Of a DNA stretch of 39,251 nt, positions 17,489-25,556 are shown one piece after another; position 1 is the stretch's first letter; every line of letters begins with the position of its first letter. The translations under genes were made by a program, and so were the position numbers. The DNA is taken from contig SVRZ01000023.1 of the NCBI GenBank assembly GCA_015064555.1, positions 1-39,251 on the forward strand, given 5' to 3'. The notes below the pieces were generated by a model. It did no database searches. It was not told the DNA's origin and was given only the letters and a program-made list of their open reading frames with translations. Source of the DNA: Oscillospiraceae bacterium. Lineage in GTDB: Bacteria; Bacillota; Clostridia; Oscillospirales; CAG-272.

Positions 17489-18013
17489 TCACCCGACTCG
17501 TTTTTTGAATTCCTCTTCTGTTACAGAGAAGAGTATCATATCGAAAATTTCGCCGCTGGAATTTTTAACGGCTTCCCTGAGATATCCCTCGCGCACGAAG
17601 CCTATGCTTTCCATCAGACGTACCGACGCCAGATTATCGGAAAATACTCTTGCAGTTAGCCTGGCTATGCCTTCATTGAACAGATTCGGGATAAGCCCCC
17701 TCAATGCTTCGCTCATAAAGCCTTGCTTTGCCACAGACATATCCAGCCATCCGGCAAGCTCCATGGAATCAACGTGATATCTTATGTAGTCCTCCTTGAT
17801 ATGTATCAGCCCGAGAAAGCGTCCGGTATGCTTTTCAAGAAGGATGACCAGATCGTATCTTTCAAGCTCGGCGAGTACGTCCTCGGTTGACGAATCTGTA
17901 TAAAGATTATATCTTTGGACAAAATCCGAATTGCGCACCTTAGAGATGTCAGGTGCATCGGTCGGTATGGGGGAGCGCAAAATAAGGCGCTCGGTTTCAT
18001 AGTATCTTTTCAT
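17489..18013 (-). CDS. GNAT-family N-acetyltransferase (RimJ/RimL-like)
   Basis: Transfers acetyl from acetyl-CoA to an amine; this subfamily contains ribosomal-protein and small-molecule acetylases. The 174-residue product begins MKRYYETERLILRSP, typical of the RimJ/RimL-type fold, and has the later LMESIGFVREGYLREA signature. An upstream ATG (18046) is possible, but GAGG is spaced 7 bases from the ATG at 18013. It is the first gene after the terminator of the radical-SAM gene and is coupled to the PaaK-like gene by a 3-base gap. No promoter is evident in the 44 bases between the hairpin and the start, so read-through from the peptide/radical-SAM transcript is possible. Confidence 0.85.
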   Translation of the reverse strand: MKRYYETERLILRSPIPTDAPDISKVRNSDFVQRYNLYTDSSTEDVLAELERYDLVILLEKHTGRFLGLIHIKEDYIRYHVDSMELAGWLDMSVAKQGFMSEALRGLIPNLFNEGIARLTARVFSDNLASVRLMESIGFVREGYLREAVKNSSGEIFDMILFSVTEEEFKKRVG

Positions 18014-18057
18014 ACAAGACCTCGTAAGGGATATAAGCTGACTCATTTCTGATAATT

Positions 18058-18104
18058 AAAAGCAGGCAGAGGCTTCACGTATAAGAGCGCCTTTACCTGC
18101 TTTT
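18058..18104 (-). terminator. Terminator after the radical-SAM gene
   Basis: Arms 18089-18104 and 18058-18073 pair as AAAAGCAGG...CCTGCTTTT with one wobble and one mismatch. On the - strand the tail is TTTTAATT. It separates the peptide/radical-SAM unit from the GNAT/PaaK pair and may be leaky. Confidence 0.7.
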
Positions 18105-18146
18105 TAGCTTCTTCAAAATAAAGCAGCCGTATTTTATATACTCGTA

Positions 18147-19256
18147 TTACAGCTTCTCATTTATCATAAGTGCCGACTTGAGAATAAGTGCGACTTCGCC
18201 GTTATCCATATCTTCATACTGTCCGAGACGGAATTTTTCGGCGGCAAAATATGCTAAAGCACGGAATTGTATCTTGAATAACGGGCAAAGATTCATATCG
18301 CGCAGATGTATGCTTCCCGTTGCGGAAAAATTCTCTCCGTAGCAGGTCGGACAGATATTTCGCATAACACATTTTCTGCAAACCTCCGGCATGACGTCCT
18401 CTTCAAGGACGTACTCCTTGAAATCTATCTTGAGAGATTCCATTGCCTGCTCGCGTCCTATGCTGAGGGGCAAAAAGTGCTGGCACGGATAGGCAGTACC
18501 GTCAAAGTCATATGCCTTCATAGCATAGCCCGCACCGCAGTATCTGAGATTTTTATCGTCTACAAGACTCATGCTCCTCAGCCTCGTTACGTCCAGCATA
18601 GCGCAGGGCTTAACGGATGGATTCTCCAGATAATACTGTATGAGCTTCATAAGCTCGCGCTCAAACACCGATTTGTTTTCCTCGTCCGACCAGTCTATTC
18701 CGTACGCCAGGTTACAGGAAACGTCAAAGCCCTTTTCGTGGCAGAATATTACTCCCTCGGCAAGATGGGGGAGTGTTTTTGTGGAAACAGTCATCTTTAC
18801 ACCCTGGTCAGGGTAGGTCTTTGCGAAAAATTCCAGGTCTATCTTATCGAATGAGTTGCATCGGTTGATATCCTGCATATATTTATTTCCGTCAAGACTG
18901 AGACCGAGCTGGAGCGTATCGGTATGCTCGGAGAGCCATTTCTTCTGCTCGTCGGTCAGAGTCGTTCCGTTTGTAGTGATAAAGAATATGTAATCCTTAG
19001 GATAACTTCGGGATTCGGCATATTCGATCAGTGCCTTTACCGTTTCGAATTCAAGAAGTGCCTCTCCTCCGAAAAGATCGATCTCCACCTCATCCTTTCC
19101 GTCATCCTCCGTAAGCTCGCGGTCAATTATCTCTTTTGCAAGCTCAATGGACATAACGCTGCTGTCCTTGTGCTTTTCATAGCAATAAATGCACCTGAGA
19201 TTACACTGGTGCGTGAGCACCAGTGTAATACTCTTTGAGTGGATCTCAGGCTGCAT
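18147..19256 (-). CDS. Radical SAM/SPASM peptide maturase
   Basis: Probably installs a radical-made crosslink (thioether in known relatives) on the Cys-rich peptide encoded just before it. The 369-residue product has the radical-SAM cluster motif CNLRCIYC (C18, C22, C25), the SAM-binding FGGEALL, and a C-terminal SPASM region: C-x12-G-x4-C (YCGAGY...DGTAYPC), then C-x2-C-x5-C-x2-C (CRKCVMRNICPTC) and a final Cys in NLCPLF, ligands for two auxiliary clusters. The start at 19256 overlaps the peptide stop as TGATG; the in-frame ATG seven codons earlier lies inside the peptide gene. It is shorter than typical SCIFF maturases as I recall them (about 450). It resembles CXXX-repeat maturases. A 12-bp hairpin covers codons 10-19. 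Confidence 0.9.
   Translation of the reverse strand: MQPEIHSKSITLVLTHQCNLRCIYCYEKHKDSSVMSIELAKEIIDRELTEDDGKDEVEIDLFGGEALLEFETVKALIEYAESRSYPKDYIFFITTNGTTLTDEQKKWLSEHTDTLQLGLSLDGNKYMQDINRCNSFDKIDLEFFAKTYPDQGVKMTVSTKTLPHLAEGVIFCHEKGFDVSCNLAYGIDWSDEENKSVFERELMKLIQYYLENPSVKPCAMLDVTRLRSMSLVDDKNLRYCGAGYAMKAYDFDGTAYPCQHFLPLSIGREQAMESLKIDFKEYVLEEDVMPEVCRKCVMRNICPTCYGENFSATGSIHLRDMNLCPLFKIQFRALAYFAAEKFRLGQYEDMDNGEVALILKSALMINEKL
19200..19229 (-). promoter_or_regulatory. Perfect 12-bp hairpin within the start of the radical-SAM gene
   Basis: Arms 19218-19229 and 19200-19211 are fully complementary around a 6-base loop, starting 27 bases inside the maturase coding region (28 past the peptide stop). No U-tract follows. 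It may lower maturase translation or protect the 3' end of the peptide message, giving more precursor than enzyme. Confidence 0.5.
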
Positions 19257-19423
19257 CAGCCCTTGCTCGCCTTGCACTTTCTTGCGCAGTTTTCAGCGCA
19301 GTGGTTGGAGCAATCCATGCATCCGCCCATAGCAACAACGTGTGCGGCAGCGTTACCGGCATCATGCTCGTTTGCTACGAACTGCATTATGCTTTTTGCG
19401 ATTTCTTCGTTGATCTTGAACAT
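19256..19423 (-). CDS. Cys-rich RiPP precursor peptide (SCIFF/CXXX-repeat-like, 55 aa)
   Basis: A likely precursor of a ribosomally made, radical-SAM-modified peptide. The 55-residue product has a 34-residue leader (MFKINEEIAKSIMQF...) ending in Gly-Gly (33-34), then a core with cysteines at 35, 38, 42, 46 and 50, i.e. C-x2-C-x3-C-x3-C-x3-C. This is the spacing I know from SCIFF ranthipeptides without the sixth Cys, and it also reads as CXXX repeats. Possible thioether acceptors in the core are D37, N40, E44 and N45. The start has AAAGGAGA and the gene has a perfect TTGACA/17/TATAAT promoter. Its TGA overlaps the ATG of the SPASM enzyme. No dedicated peptidase or exporter is adjacent. It was missed by ordinary length cut-offs. 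Confidence 0.85.
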   Translation of the reverse strand: MFKINEEIAKSIMQFVANEHDAGNAAAHVVAMGGCMDCSNHCAENCARKCKASKG

Positions 19424-19494
19424 AATCGTTCTCCTTTGCTTTTTTGCCCATCCGCGAAAGAGTCATACGGCTCCGGACGGTATGGGATAATTAA

Positions 19495-19523
19495 ATTATA
19501 TTCCTTTTTGTTACAAATGTCAA
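19495..19523 (-). promoter_or_regulatory. Consensus promoter of the Cys-rich peptide gene
   Basis: On the - strand TTGACA (19518-19523), 17-base spacer, TATAAT (19495-19500): a full match to the housekeeping consensus. The leader is about 65 bases. It stands back to back with the mnmA promoter. Confidence 0.85.
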
Positions 19524-19570
19524 GTAAAGTGATAAAATTTATGATTTTCGGGCTTTTGAAAAACCTTCTC

Positions 19571-19599
19571 TTGACAATAGAAGGTTGTTAGGGTATAAT
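19571..19599 (+). promoter_or_regulatory. Promoter of mnmA with dyad over the -35 box
   Basis: TTGACA (19571-19576), 17-base spacer, TATAAT (19594-19599), full consensus. An inverted repeat AACCTTCT/AGAAGGTT (19562-19569, 19579-19586) brackets the -35 box and suggests repressor control. Confidence 0.85.
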
Positions 19600-19631
19600 T
19601 TAAGAAAGAATTTTATTTCACGGAGTTGGTA

Positions 19632-20675
19632 ATGAAGATACTATTAGGATTGAGCGGCGGAGTTGATTCCACCTATGCCGCCCTCAGGCTTAAGGCAGAG
19701 GGACATACGGTGGAGGCGGCGGTGCTCGTTATGCACGAATACACCTCGGTTGCCGAGGCGGAGGAATCTGCGCGCTCGCTTGATATCCCCTTGCACGTGG
19801 TGGATTGCCGCGCCCGATTTGACGAGGTCGTCAAGAGGAGCTTTGCCGAGGAATACCTTCGGGGAAGAACTCCGAATCCCTGCGTCGTCTGCAATAGCGA
19901 AATAAAATTCATTTATCTTCTCGAATATGCCGAGAGTGAGGGCTTCGATGCTATTGCCACAGGGCATTATGCATCGGTTGTCTGCCTCACCGACTCGCTC
20001 GGCAGCTACTATGCAGTAAAGCGAGGCCGCGATGTAAAAAAAGACCAGACCTATATGCTCTGGCGGCTTCCGCAGAGGGTGCTCTCGCGCCTTGTTATGC
20101 CGCTTTCGGATATGACAAAAGATGAGATAAGGGAAGGCAGCCGCGAGTCAGGACTCGCCGCTGCAGATCGCCCCGATAGTCAGGAGATATGTTTTTTGCC
20201 GAATGGCGGATATGCCGAATTTATCGAGGATAATTTCGGAAAGAGCGAAAAGGGCAGCTTCATTGACAGCGACGGAAATATTCTGGGTGAGCACAGCGGT
20301 ATTATAAGATATACGGTAGGTCAGCGCAAGGGCTTGGGTATAAGCCTCGGAGCGCGCGCATTTGTCACCGATATCGATCCCGTCGCCAATACGGTGACCC
20401 TCTCGACCGAGGATGCTTATTTTTCTCGTGTACTCATCAGCGGCATAGTCTATTCGGGTATGCGAAGGCCCGGTGAGGGCGAGGAGCTTCGCCTTTCGGT
20501 CAAGCTTCGGTATTCTGCGCCTCCCGTTATGTCGACTGTAAGATTTTTCTCCGACCGAGCCGAGATACTGACCGATACCCCCGTCAGGGCGGTAACACCC
20601 GGTCAATCTGCCGTTCTGTATGACGGTGATATACTCGTCGCAGGCGGATTTATAGATAAGGCTTATCGAGGATAA
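19632..20675 (+). CDS. mnmA: tRNA-specific 2-thiouridylase MnmA
   Basis: Thiolates U34 of tRNA for Lys, Glu and Gln in an ATP-dependent reaction, taking persulfide sulfur from a cysteine desulfurase. The 347-residue product has the PP-loop LLGLSGGVDST at the N-terminus, the catalytic cysteines in TPNPCVVCN (C84) and SQEICFL (C187), the tRNA-contacting KKDQTYMLWRLP, and the TVGQRKGLGI segment before the beta-barrel end. The ATG at 19632 follows GGAG by 6 bases; an in-frame TTG at 19626 is less likely. It has its own strong promoter, 42 bases before the next gene on the same strand. Confidence 0.96.
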   Translation: MKILLGLSGGVDSTYAALRLKAEGHTVEAAVLVMHEYTSVAEAEESARSLDIPLHVVDCRARFDEVVKRSFAEEYLRGRTPNPCVVCNSEIKFIYLLEYAESEGFDAIATGHYASVVCLTDSLGSYYAVKRGRDVKKDQTYMLWRLPQRVLSRLVMPLSDMTKDEIREGSRESGLAAADRPDSQEICFLPNGGYAEFIEDNFGKSEKGSFIDSDGNILGEHSGIIRYTVGQRKGLGISLGARAFVTDIDPVANTVTLSTEDAYFSRVLISGIVYSGMRRPGEGEELRLSVKLRYSAPPVMSTVRFFSDRAEILTDTPVRAVTPGQSAVLYDGDILVAGGFIDKAYRG

Positions 20676-20717
20676 GCAAAATCGCATTCCTTAAAAATAA
20701 GAAATACGGTAAAACAA

Positions 20718-22952
20718 ATGAAAAACAAGAATTCTTTGCTGCGCTCGCAGCTTCAACTGTTAAAGCCATTCATCTCGAGCTGCTCTCTGTCCACGGCACG
20801 CCGAGGACAGGATAAGATCGGAGATCTGATGGTCAGCCTCCATAAAAATTACGTGGATACCGAGTATGTATCTGTGGGTGAGATAAGCTGCGCTATGCTC
20901 ACGCCTAAGGACGAGCTGTCGACAGGAATTATACTCTATCTTCACGGCGGCGGATACACATCGGGAAATCTTTCCTATGCAAAGGGCTTCGGCGCAACCC
21001 TTGCCGCCAAATGCGGCATCCGCGTCTTCTGCGTTGAATACAGGCTCGCTCCCGAGTATATTTATCCCGCCGCGCTGGACGATTGCCTTGAGGCATACGG
21101 ATATCTTCTCTCCAACGGTTACGATCCGTCGCAGATAATCATCTGCGGAGAAAGTGCGGGCGGCGGTCTTGCCTACGCGCTTTGCGAAAAGCTGCACGAT
21201 AAGGGCAGAACTATGCCTGCGGGCATTATTGCGATATCTCCATGGACCGATCTTACCCTTAGCGGAGAATCCTATAAGACAAATGAGAAAAACGATCCTT
21301 CGATGACGAAGGAGCGACTCGCATATTTTGCCAATTGCTATATGTACGGTGCGAAAAGAGAGGGCAAAAAGCTCCATCCTATAGTAAATGAGGACGAGGC
21401 GGAGGATAAGAGAATAAAGAGCGATCCGCGCGTTTCTCCTCTTTTTGCAGAACTTGAAAAGATGCCGCCCTCGCTTATCTTTGCCGGCGGTGACGAGATA
21501 ATGCTCGACGATTCGGTGAGGATGCATAATGCGCTTCTTGAGTCGGGATGCGAGAGCCACCTTATCGTCAGGGAGGATATGTGGCATGCCTACGTGCTTT
21601 ACGGCATTAAGGAGAACGAGGATGACTTCTATAAGATGTCCAAGTTTATAAAGCACTGTGTCCCCGCGCAGAAAAAGCTCCGTTGGATGATGCTTGATAA
21701 TGCCGCAAAAATATTCCCTGCGGCAAGGAGGCGCAATTGGAGCAATGTTTTCCGACTTTCGGCAACGCTCACTGAGCCTATTGACAGGGCACTGATGCAG
21801 ACCGCTCTGGACGTGACTGTCCGCAGATTCCCCTCGATAGCGGTAAGAGTAAAGACGGGAATGTTCTGGTATTTCTTCGAGGAGATACCCTATACCCAAC
21901 CGATCATAGATGAAAAGCCTTATCCGCTCTCCCGAATGCCGTTCGATGATATAAGAAAATGCGCCTTCCGCGTGATAATTTATAAGAACCGAGTGGCGGT
22001 GGAATTCTTCCACGCCCTGACGGACGGTAACGGCGGTCTTATATTTTTGAAAACGCTCGTTGCCGAGTATATATATCAGAAATACAGTGTAAAGGTCCCC
22101 GTAGGTGACGGAATTTTCGATAGACTTGAGGAGCCTATGGAGGAGGAGATGGAGGACAGCTTCCTGAAATATGCCGGAGATCATCCGGCATCCCGCGCGG
22201 CAACCGATGCTTATAAGCTTACGGGAACGCGTGTTGAGGACGGCTTCCGCACGAATACCACCTTCATAATGGACTCTGCCGATGTTATTCGAGCGGCTAA
22301 GGAGAAGGGAATTACCGTAACGGCATACCTTGCCTCGATGCTTATCGTGGCGGCATCGCGGGTTCAGGAGAAGAACGTGGCGAGCAAAAGGCGGCATAAG
22401 CCGATAAAGGTGCTCATCCCCGTAAATCTGCGAAAAATGTTTCCATCAAGGACCTTGCGTAATTTCGTTCTTTATTCAACTCCCGGCATAGATCCCAGGC
22501 TCGGTCAATACTGCTTTGACGAGATCTGCGAGATAGTTCATCATCAGATGAAGCTGGAAATAACAGAAAAGAACCTCGCTGCTATGATGGCAACTAACGT
22601 AAACAGTGAGAAAAATAAGATCTTAAGATGCGTACCTCTGTTCATCAAAAATGTGGTAATGAAGCTTATATTCGATGCGGTAGGCGAGAGAAAGAGCTGC
22701 TTCAGCTTTTCAAATCTCGGCGCCGTCAACGTGCCCGAGGAATTTTCGAGATACGTCGACCGCATTGATTTCGTAATAGGCACTCAGGCATCCGCTCCCT
22801 ATAATACCGCGATCCTCAGCTATAAGGGCAAGATGTATCTGAACGTTATCAGGAATATAGAGGAGCCCAAGCTTGAGTATGAGATTCACGAGGCGTTACG
22901 CGAGCTATCTATTCCCCACGTGGTCGAGAGCAATACAAGAGAGAGGAGATAA
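20718..22952 (+). CDS. Fusion of alpha/beta-hydrolase (HSL-type esterase) and condensation/acyltransferase-like domain
   Basis: A 744-residue two-domain enzyme. Residues about 60-310 are a hormone-sensitive-lipase-type esterase: oxyanion motif HGGGYTSGN (from H76), nucleophile in GESAGGG (S146), acid near GGDEIMLDD, and His in DMWHAY. Residues about 325-740 resemble alcohol acetyltransferase/condensation-type proteins, with HALTDGNGG (H432, D436, G437) and the C-terminal FSNLGAVNVP strand. Together they suggest making or swapping an ester on a hydrophobic alcohol or lipid. No signal peptide. The ribosome site is weak (ACGGTA). It heads a tight set with the zinc-ribbon membrane protein (2-base gap) and the tandem flavoprotein. 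Substrate unknown. Confidence 0.85.
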   Translation: MKNKNSLLRSQLQLLKPFISSCSLSTARRGQDKIGDLMVSLHKNYVDTEYVSVGEISCAMLTPKDELSTGIILYLHGGGYTSGNLSYAKGFGATLAAKCGIRVFCVEYRLAPEYIYPAALDDCLEAYGYLLSNGYDPSQIIICGESAGGGLAYALCEKLHDKGRTMPAGIIAISPWTDLTLSGESYKTNEKNDPSMTKERLAYFANCYMYGAKREGKKLHPIVNEDEAEDKRIKSDPRVSPLFAELEKMPPSLIFAGGDEIMLDDSVRMHNALLESGCESHLIVREDMWHAYVLYGIKENEDDFYKMSKFIKHCVPAQKKLRWMMLDNAAKIFPAARRRNWSNVFRLSATLTEPIDRALMQTALDVTVRRFPSIAVRVKTGMFWYFFEEIPYTQPIIDEKPYPLSRMPFDDIRKCAFRVIIYKNRVAVEFFHALTDGNGGLIFLKTLVAEYIYQKYSVKVPVGDGIFDRLEEPMEEEMEDSFLKYAGDHPASRAATDAYKLTGTRVEDGFRTNTTFIMDSADVIRAAKEKGITVTAYLASMLIVAASRVQEKNVASKRRHKPIKVLIPVNLRKMFPSRTLRNFVLYSTPGIDPRLGQYCFDEICEIVHHQMKLEITEKNLAAMMATNVNSEKNKILRCVPLFIKNVVMKLIFDAVGERKSCFSFSNLGAVNVPEEFSRYVDRIDFVIGTQASAPYNTAILSYKGKMYLNVIRNIEEPKLEYEIHEALRELSIPHVVESNTRERR

Positions 22953-22954
22953 AT

Positions 22955-23650
22955 ATGTACTGTATAAAATGCGGCGTTCAGCTTTCGGATGGGCAGAAGA
23001 TCTGTCCGATCTGCGAAACGCGTGTATACCACCCTGATATAGAGATCCCCGATGATATGCACACATACCCGAAAAAGGACTTCAAATCCGAGGCATTCAA
23101 CCGTAAGGGGCTTATGTTTGCAATAACCATCTTATTCGCCATAGCGGCAATACTCCCTACGATCTTAGAGCTCTCCTGGCATGAGAGAGTGCATTGGTCG
23201 GGCTACGTTGCGGGAGGCGTGATCCTCGCATACCTTATATACGTGCTTCCTTATTGGTTTAAGAATCCAAACCCCGCCATTTTCGTCCCCTGTGATTTTG
23301 CTGGTGTGGGGCTCCTGTTGTTATATATTTCATTGGAAACGGGTGGAAAGTGGTTCTTACCGTTTGCTATGCCGATAGTTATCGCCTTTGGCGCGGTGAT
23401 TTCTGCGATGGCAATACTCCGCCACTACCTGAAGCGCGGTAGACTCTATATATACGGCGGTGGAATTATCGCCCTTGGAATATGCTGTGTGCTTATTGAG
23501 ATACTTTTGAGATCCACCTTCGGAGTAAACACCTCCTTCTATTGGTCTATAGCACCCCTGACCGTATTATTCATCATCGGAATGGCACTCATCGTGATAG
23601 AGATAGTAAAGCCATTCAAGGAGTCGCTTCGCCGTATATTCTTCATTTGA
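22955..23650 (+). CDS. Zinc-ribbon six-helix membrane protein (DUF6320-like)
   Basis: Function unknown. The 231-residue product starts with a zinc ribbon CIKCG...CPICETR (C3, C6, C17, C20) of the cytosolic rubredoxin-like kind. From residue 51 onward there are about six hydrophobic segments, with no catalytic motif that I can see. The ribosome site GAGAGGAG lies in the end of the preceding gene and only two bases separate stop and start, so it is tightly coupled to the esterase/acyltransferase. The match to DUF6320 is from memory of the N-terminal pattern and neighbours. Confidence 0.7.
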   Translation: MYCIKCGVQLSDGQKICPICETRVYHPDIEIPDDMHTYPKKDFKSEAFNRKGLMFAITILFAIAAILPTILELSWHERVHWSGYVAGGVILAYLIYVLPYWFKNPNPAIFVPCDFAGVGLLLLYISLETGGKWFLPFAMPIVIAFGAVISAMAILRHYLKRGRLYIYGGGIIALGICCVLIEILLRSTFGVNTSFYWSIAPLTVLFIIGMALIVIEIVKPFKESLRRIFFI

Positions 23651-23670
23651 TTTGACTAAAGAGGGTTATT

Positions 23671-25032
23671 ATGAATATTCTCATACTTAACGGAAGCCCT
23701 AAGGGCAGATACAGTATAACACTTAAGACCTGCGAATATCTCGAAATACTGCATCCCGAGCATACCTTTGAGGTGATGCACGTGGGTGCGACTATAAAAT
23801 CGCTTGAGAAGGATTTCTCAAAGGCTAAAGAGGCGGTAGAGAAGGCGGATATCCTGCTTTTCTCCTACCCCGTGTATACATTTGTAGCTACCTCGCAGCT
23901 CCATAGATTTATAGAGCTTCTGAAGGCGGAGAAAATGGATCTTTCCGCAAAGGTGGCAACGCAGATCACGACCTCCAAGCACTTCTATGACGTGACCGCT
24001 CATAAATACATTGAGGACAATTGCTCCGACCTCGGTATCCCTTACGTTAAAGGGCTTTCCGCGGATATGGATGATCTTACCACGGAAAAGGGAAGAAAGC
24101 AGGCAGACGGATTCTTCAATTATCTTATCTATTCGATAGAGAACAGATTGTTTGAAAAGCCGCTTGAAAAGCGCGAGCCAACCGCCCCCGTGTTAATTGA
24201 GAGCATACCGGAGGCATCCGAAAAGCGCGGCGGAAACGTGGTAGTGGTCACCGATTGCGAGCCGGATAATCTTTCGCTTTGCGGGATGATAAAATACTTC
24301 TGTGCCGCCCTTCCGTATGAGGTGCGCGTCATAAATATCGCAGAGTATCCGCTTATGGGCGGTTGTCTTGGTTGCTTTAACTGCGCCATAGACGGAAAGT
24401 GCATATACAAGGACGGCTTCGATGAATTTCTTCGCAAGGAGATCCAGAGCTCCGATTCAATAATTAATGCCTTTACCGTGAAGGATCACTCAATGGGCGC
24501 TCGCTTCAAGATGTATGACGATCGCCAATTCTGTAACGGTCACAGAACCGTGACCATAGGTATGCCGATCGGATATCTCGTTTCGGGTAATCTTTCCGCG
24601 GAGGAAAACCTCAGAACCATAATTACCGCCAGGGCAGACGTCGGCTCTAATTTTCTTGCAGGAGTAGCCACAGATGAGCGCGACCCGTGTAAAGAAATTG
24701 ACGACCTCGTTAAAAATCTTACCTATGCTCTTGAGAATAAGTATCAGCCACCGCAGGCATTTTACGGTATAGGAGGAATGAAGATATTCCGTGATCTTAT
24801 CTGGCTTATGCAGGGAATGATGCGTGCAGACCATAAGTTCTATAAGTCGCATAAGCAGTACGATTTTCCACAGAAAAAGCGCGGAAGGATGCTTATGATG
24901 TACCTCGTCGGTGCGCTTCTTGCTTCTCCTAAGCTTAAGGCAAAAATAGGTAACAGGATGAACGAGGGGATGATCGCTCCCTATAAGAAGGTGCTTGACA
25001 AAGCGCGAGAACGTATATCAAGCGATAAATGA
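23671..25032 (+). CDS. Tandem NAD(P)H-dependent flavodoxin-like oxidoreductase
   Basis: A cytosolic flavoprotein of 453 residues made of two flavodoxin-like domains. The first (1-180) opens with ILILNGSPKGRYS, the FMN phosphate loop, and has FSYPVYTF. The second (about 200-400) lacks that loop sequence but has a Cys cluster GGCLGCFNC...GKC (C232, C235, C238, C244), like iron-sulfur flavoproteins and NADPH-dependent FMN reductases. The C-terminal 50 residues are basic and amphipathic. One reading is that one half binds FMN and the other an Fe-S cluster or disulfide. It starts 20 bases after the membrane-protein gene with AGAGGG, third in the set. The electron acceptor is unknown. Confidence 0.8.
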   Translation: MNILILNGSPKGRYSITLKTCEYLEILHPEHTFEVMHVGATIKSLEKDFSKAKEAVEKADILLFSYPVYTFVATSQLHRFIELLKAEKMDLSAKVATQITTSKHFYDVTAHKYIEDNCSDLGIPYVKGLSADMDDLTTEKGRKQADGFFNYLIYSIENRLFEKPLEKREPTAPVLIESIPEASEKRGGNVVVVTDCEPDNLSLCGMIKYFCAALPYEVRVINIAEYPLMGGCLGCFNCAIDGKCIYKDGFDEFLRKEIQSSDSIINAFTVKDHSMGARFKMYDDRQFCNGHRTVTIGMPIGYLVSGNLSAEENLRTIITARADVGSNFLAGVATDERDPCKEIDDLVKNLTYALENKYQPPQAFYGIGGMKIFRDLIWLMQGMMRADHKFYKSHKQYDFPQKKRGRMLMMYLVGALLASPKLKAKIGNRMNEGMIAPYKKVLDKARERISSDK

Positions 25033-25123
25033 GTCATTATGAAGTGTTTATATAATTGGCCTAGCTCCGCTGCTTGGCAACGTGTTTATGATTAATTAAA
25101 TAAAAAATACAGGAGATAAAGAT

Positions 25124-25384
25124 ATGTCGACATTCCTTTTGAAAGCTATGAATTTTATTCTTTTCGCTGCAATCATCATTTATATTTTCGGCGGTCTTAT
25201 TCCGTTTGTTTCCGATATTCCTTACATCAACTTAGTATGTGAGGTTGTTATCGGCCTTATCTGCTTCATCAAGGCATTCCTCTGCTTCGGTCACGGATTG
25301 CGCAAGGACGGTATAACATTCTTGGTATTAGGCTTGATCTATGTAGTACTCCTGGTATTCAGACTAAGAGGTGCAATTGCCTGA
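25124..25384 (+). CDS. Small three-helix membrane protein, unknown function
   Basis: I do not recognise a family. The 86-residue product has three hydrophobic stretches (about 8-30, 32-55, 65-83), few charges and a short basic C-terminus (FRLRGAIA). It starts behind AGGAGAT, 91 bases after the flavoprotein gene, and is followed by a terminator, so it may be the last member of the esterase/DUF6320/flavoprotein transcript. No promoter was recognised in the gap. Confidence 0.7.
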   Translation: MSTFLLKAMNFILFAAIIIYIFGGLIPFVSDIPYINLVCEVVIGLICFIKAFLCFGHGLRKDGITFLVLGLIYVVLLVFRLRGAIA

Positions 25385-25438
25385 TCTTTCGAAAATACAT
25401 AAATTGCGCGGGTCATTCATCCCTGCCTAACAAAAAAA

Positions 25439-25473
25439 AGAGCGAAGATTCCGCCGAACGGTTTCTTCGCTCT
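25439..25473. terminator. Bidirectional terminator
   Basis: Arms AGAGCGAAGA (25439-25448) and TCTTCGCTCT (25464-25473) with an inner CCG/CGG pair. An A8 run precedes it (a U-tract for - strand transcripts) and TGATTTTA follows. It serves the small membrane-protein gene (+) and perhaps the ECF gene (-). Confidence 0.75.
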
Positions 25474-25556
25474 GATTTTATGCTTAGCCTGTTTTTTTAG
25501 TCGGAAATATTGAAAGATCCTCTTTTTGTTTGTCGCCGGGTCCCATTAAAAATACA

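Noticed and set aside
20760-22397. 545-codon open frame on the - strand
   Set aside because: It lies fully antisense to the esterase/acyltransferase, whose catalytic motifs are intact. The antisense product has no recognisable domain and an odd composition.
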